Made by a program: the position numbers and the translations under genes. A stretch of 15,562 nt of DNA, from the NCBI GenBank assembly GCA_003561595.1, contig PWWF01000180.1, forward strand, positions 1-15,562. The letters are read 5' to 3'. Positions 14,327 to 15,562 of this stretch are shown here, piece by piece. The notes under the pieces were generated by a model. That model worked only from the letters and a program-made list of their open reading frames with translations, had not been told where the DNA came from and did not search any database. Each line of letters opens with the position of its first letter. The stretch's first letter is position 1. The DNA comes from Paracoccaceae bacterium. Its GTDB lineage: Bacteria; Pseudomonadota; Alphaproteobacteria; Rhodobacterales; Rhodobacteraceae.

Positions 14327-15562
14327 TCACGGGGCCGCCAGAATCTCGAGCAGCTGGGCCTTGCGAAACGGTTTGGCCAGATGCGCGTCAAACCCGGCAG
14401 ACAGATAGACCTCGACCTGATGGGTCATGGCATTCGCCGTGACCGCCACGGACCGGGGCGGCGGCAGTCCCGCGCGGCGGGATGCGTCGATGATCCGGGC
14501 CAGAACCTCGGTCCCGTCCATAAGCGGCATTGAGATATCAAGGAGCACGATATCGAACCCGCCGGGCTGCCAGGCCAGCAGGGCCGACGGCCCGTCAGGC
14601 GCCATGGTCAGATCGACCCCGCTTCCGTCCAGCATCATCTGCAACAGCCTGCGATTGGTGGCATTGTCGTCAGCCGCCAGCACCCGCAGACCTTGCAGTG
14701 ACCTGGGGTCCGGGCCTGTGTGGGACGCAGCCAGGGGCTGCGCATCGCGCGCCGCAAGCGGCAGAGGCAGATGCAGGTCAAACCGTGTGCCGGTGTCCGG
14801 GCAGGTCGTGACCTCGATACTGCCATCCATCAACTCGACCAGATTGCGCGTGATCGACAGGCCCAGCCCGGTGCCGCCGAAGCGCCGCGCCGTGTTGGAT
14901 TCGGCCTGTTCGAACGGAACGAACAGGCGCTTGCGCTGCTCTGATGTCATGCCCATGCCGGTATCGCTGACGCTCAGATGCACCGGGCCATTATCGGGCG
15001 CGTCAAGCGCCACCCGGACGCTGCCCAGTTCGGTAAAGCGGATGGCATTGGATAACAGGTTGTGCAGCACCTGTTGCAGACGCAATGCATCGCCCTGCCG
15101 CCAGACCGGCGCGCGCGGGGTGCAGATGACCTCCAGCTCCAGCGCCTTTTCGCGCGCCGAGGCGGAATGCAGCGCAAGACTACGCTCCAGCAACGCGGCC
15201 GGGTCGAAGGGCGCAGATTCGAGCGAGAGTTTGCCTGCCTCGATTTTGGACATATCCAGAATATCATTCAGCACTCCCAACAGCCCCATCCCCGATTCGC
15301 GGATGGTCTGCGCCATGCCGCGCAATTCGGGATCGTCCAGCCGTTCATGCAGGATATCGGCCATGCCCAGCACGCCGTTCAGCGGTGTGCGGATTTCGTG
15401 GCTCATCGTGGCCAGAAAATCGGATTTGGTGCGGTTGGCCGCCTCGGCATTCAGGCGCGCATGGGTCAGCGCGGTGATGTCGCGCGCCGCACCCCGAACA
15501 CCTTGCAGCGCGCCTGCTGGCGTGACCATGGGCTTGCCCGTCAATTCGATGAACCTGTCGGC
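14327..15562 (-). CDS. Hybrid sensor histidine kinase with C-terminal receiver domain (5' part beyond the right edge)
   Basis: The visible 411 residues are the C-terminal part of a membrane or PAS-linked sensor kinase. The fragment opens at the window edge with the end of a PAS/PAC unit (RFIELTGKP to AARDIT). Then come the H box FLATMSHEIRTPLNG with phospho-acceptor His near visible residue 55, the N box LLSNAIRFTE, G1 VSDTGMGM, the F box FVPFEQAE and G2 GGTGLGLSI. A receiver domain follows from about residue 292 (VLAADDNATNRRLL), with phospho-Asp near 342 in DIVLLDISMPLMDG, the conserved Thr in VTANA and Lys in LAKPF. Autophosphorylation with intramolecular relay to the receiver is the family behaviour. 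No Hpt domain or DNA-binding output is present, so the next partner is elsewhere. The signal cannot be told without the missing N-terminus. Confidence 0.93.
   Translation of the reverse strand, partial: ADRFIELTGKPMVTPAGALQGVRGAARDITALTHARLNAEAANRTKSDFLATMSHEIRTPLNGVLGMADILHERLDDPELRGMAQTIRESGMGLLGVLNDILDMSKIEAGKLSLESAPFDPAALLERSLALHSASAREKALELEVICTPRAPVWRQGDALRLQQVLHNLLSNAIRFTELGSVRVALDAPDNGPVHLSVSDTGMGMTSEQRKRLFVPFEQAESNTARRFGGTGLGLSITRNLVELMDGSIEVTTCPDTGTRFDLHLPLPLAARDAQPLAASHTGPDPRSLQGLRVLAADDNATNRRLLQMMLDGSGVDLTMAPDGPSALLAWQPGGFDIVLLDISMPLMDGTEVLARIIDASRRAGLPPPRSVAVTANAMTHQVEVYLSAGFDAHLAKPFRKAQLLEILAAP

Noticed and set aside
1..15562. CRISPR arrays, insertion sequences, toxin-antitoxin or defence genes
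   Set aside because: No regularly spaced repeats, no transposase, and no defence-type proteins were found; every large gene has a housekeeping or sugar-uptake assignment except the 131-aa protein.

Overview
The window is GC-rich, densely coded alphaproteobacterial DNA. Gene content and protein style fit the Rhodobacterales/Rhodobacteraceae: a complete aglEFGAK alpha-glucoside operon with a divergent aglR and glk, an alphaproteobacterial RecO, an MrpA-type antiporter subunit and an RhlE-like helicase. Assignments come from reading the translations and recalled family motifs; no database search was run.

Left part (1-3752). The 5' end of an MrpA-type Na+/H+ antiporter subunit A gene runs off the left edge on the minus strand. 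A 273-bp divergent gap separates it from a two-gene plus-strand unit: an unrecognised 131-aa protein whose stop overlaps the start of a P1-family (DmpA/NylC-like) self-cleaving peptidase. recO follows convergently, then a divergent small membrane protein of the Pr6Pr type.

Central part (3734-12520). This is a self-contained alpha-glucoside utilisation locus. glk (glucokinase) and aglR (LacI-family regulator) lie on the minus strand. Across a 273-bp regulatory gap, aglE (periplasmic binding protein), aglF and aglG (permeases), aglA (GH13 alpha-glucosidase) and aglK (ABC ATPase) run on the plus strand. AglEFGK would import disaccharides such as sucrose, maltose or trehalose, AglA would cut them in the cytoplasm, Glk would phosphorylate the released glucose, and AglR would presumably control the unit through a LacI-type palindrome in the gap. 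A strong intercistronic hairpin follows aglE, and a bidirectional terminator follows aglK.

Right part (12521-15562). A minus-strand RhlE-like DEAD-box RNA helicase gene has unusual RNA-level structure at both ends. Its 5' leader holds three segments that can pair in two mutually exclusive ways, one covering the ribosome-binding region. Its 3' UTR holds a 22-bp perfect inverted repeat whose loop carries a G-quadruplex motif on the mRNA strand. These two elements are the most novel signals in the window. A tRNA-Leu(CAA) gene and the 3' portion of a hybrid sensor kinase complete the window. No CRISPR array, insertion sequence or prophage signal was seen.
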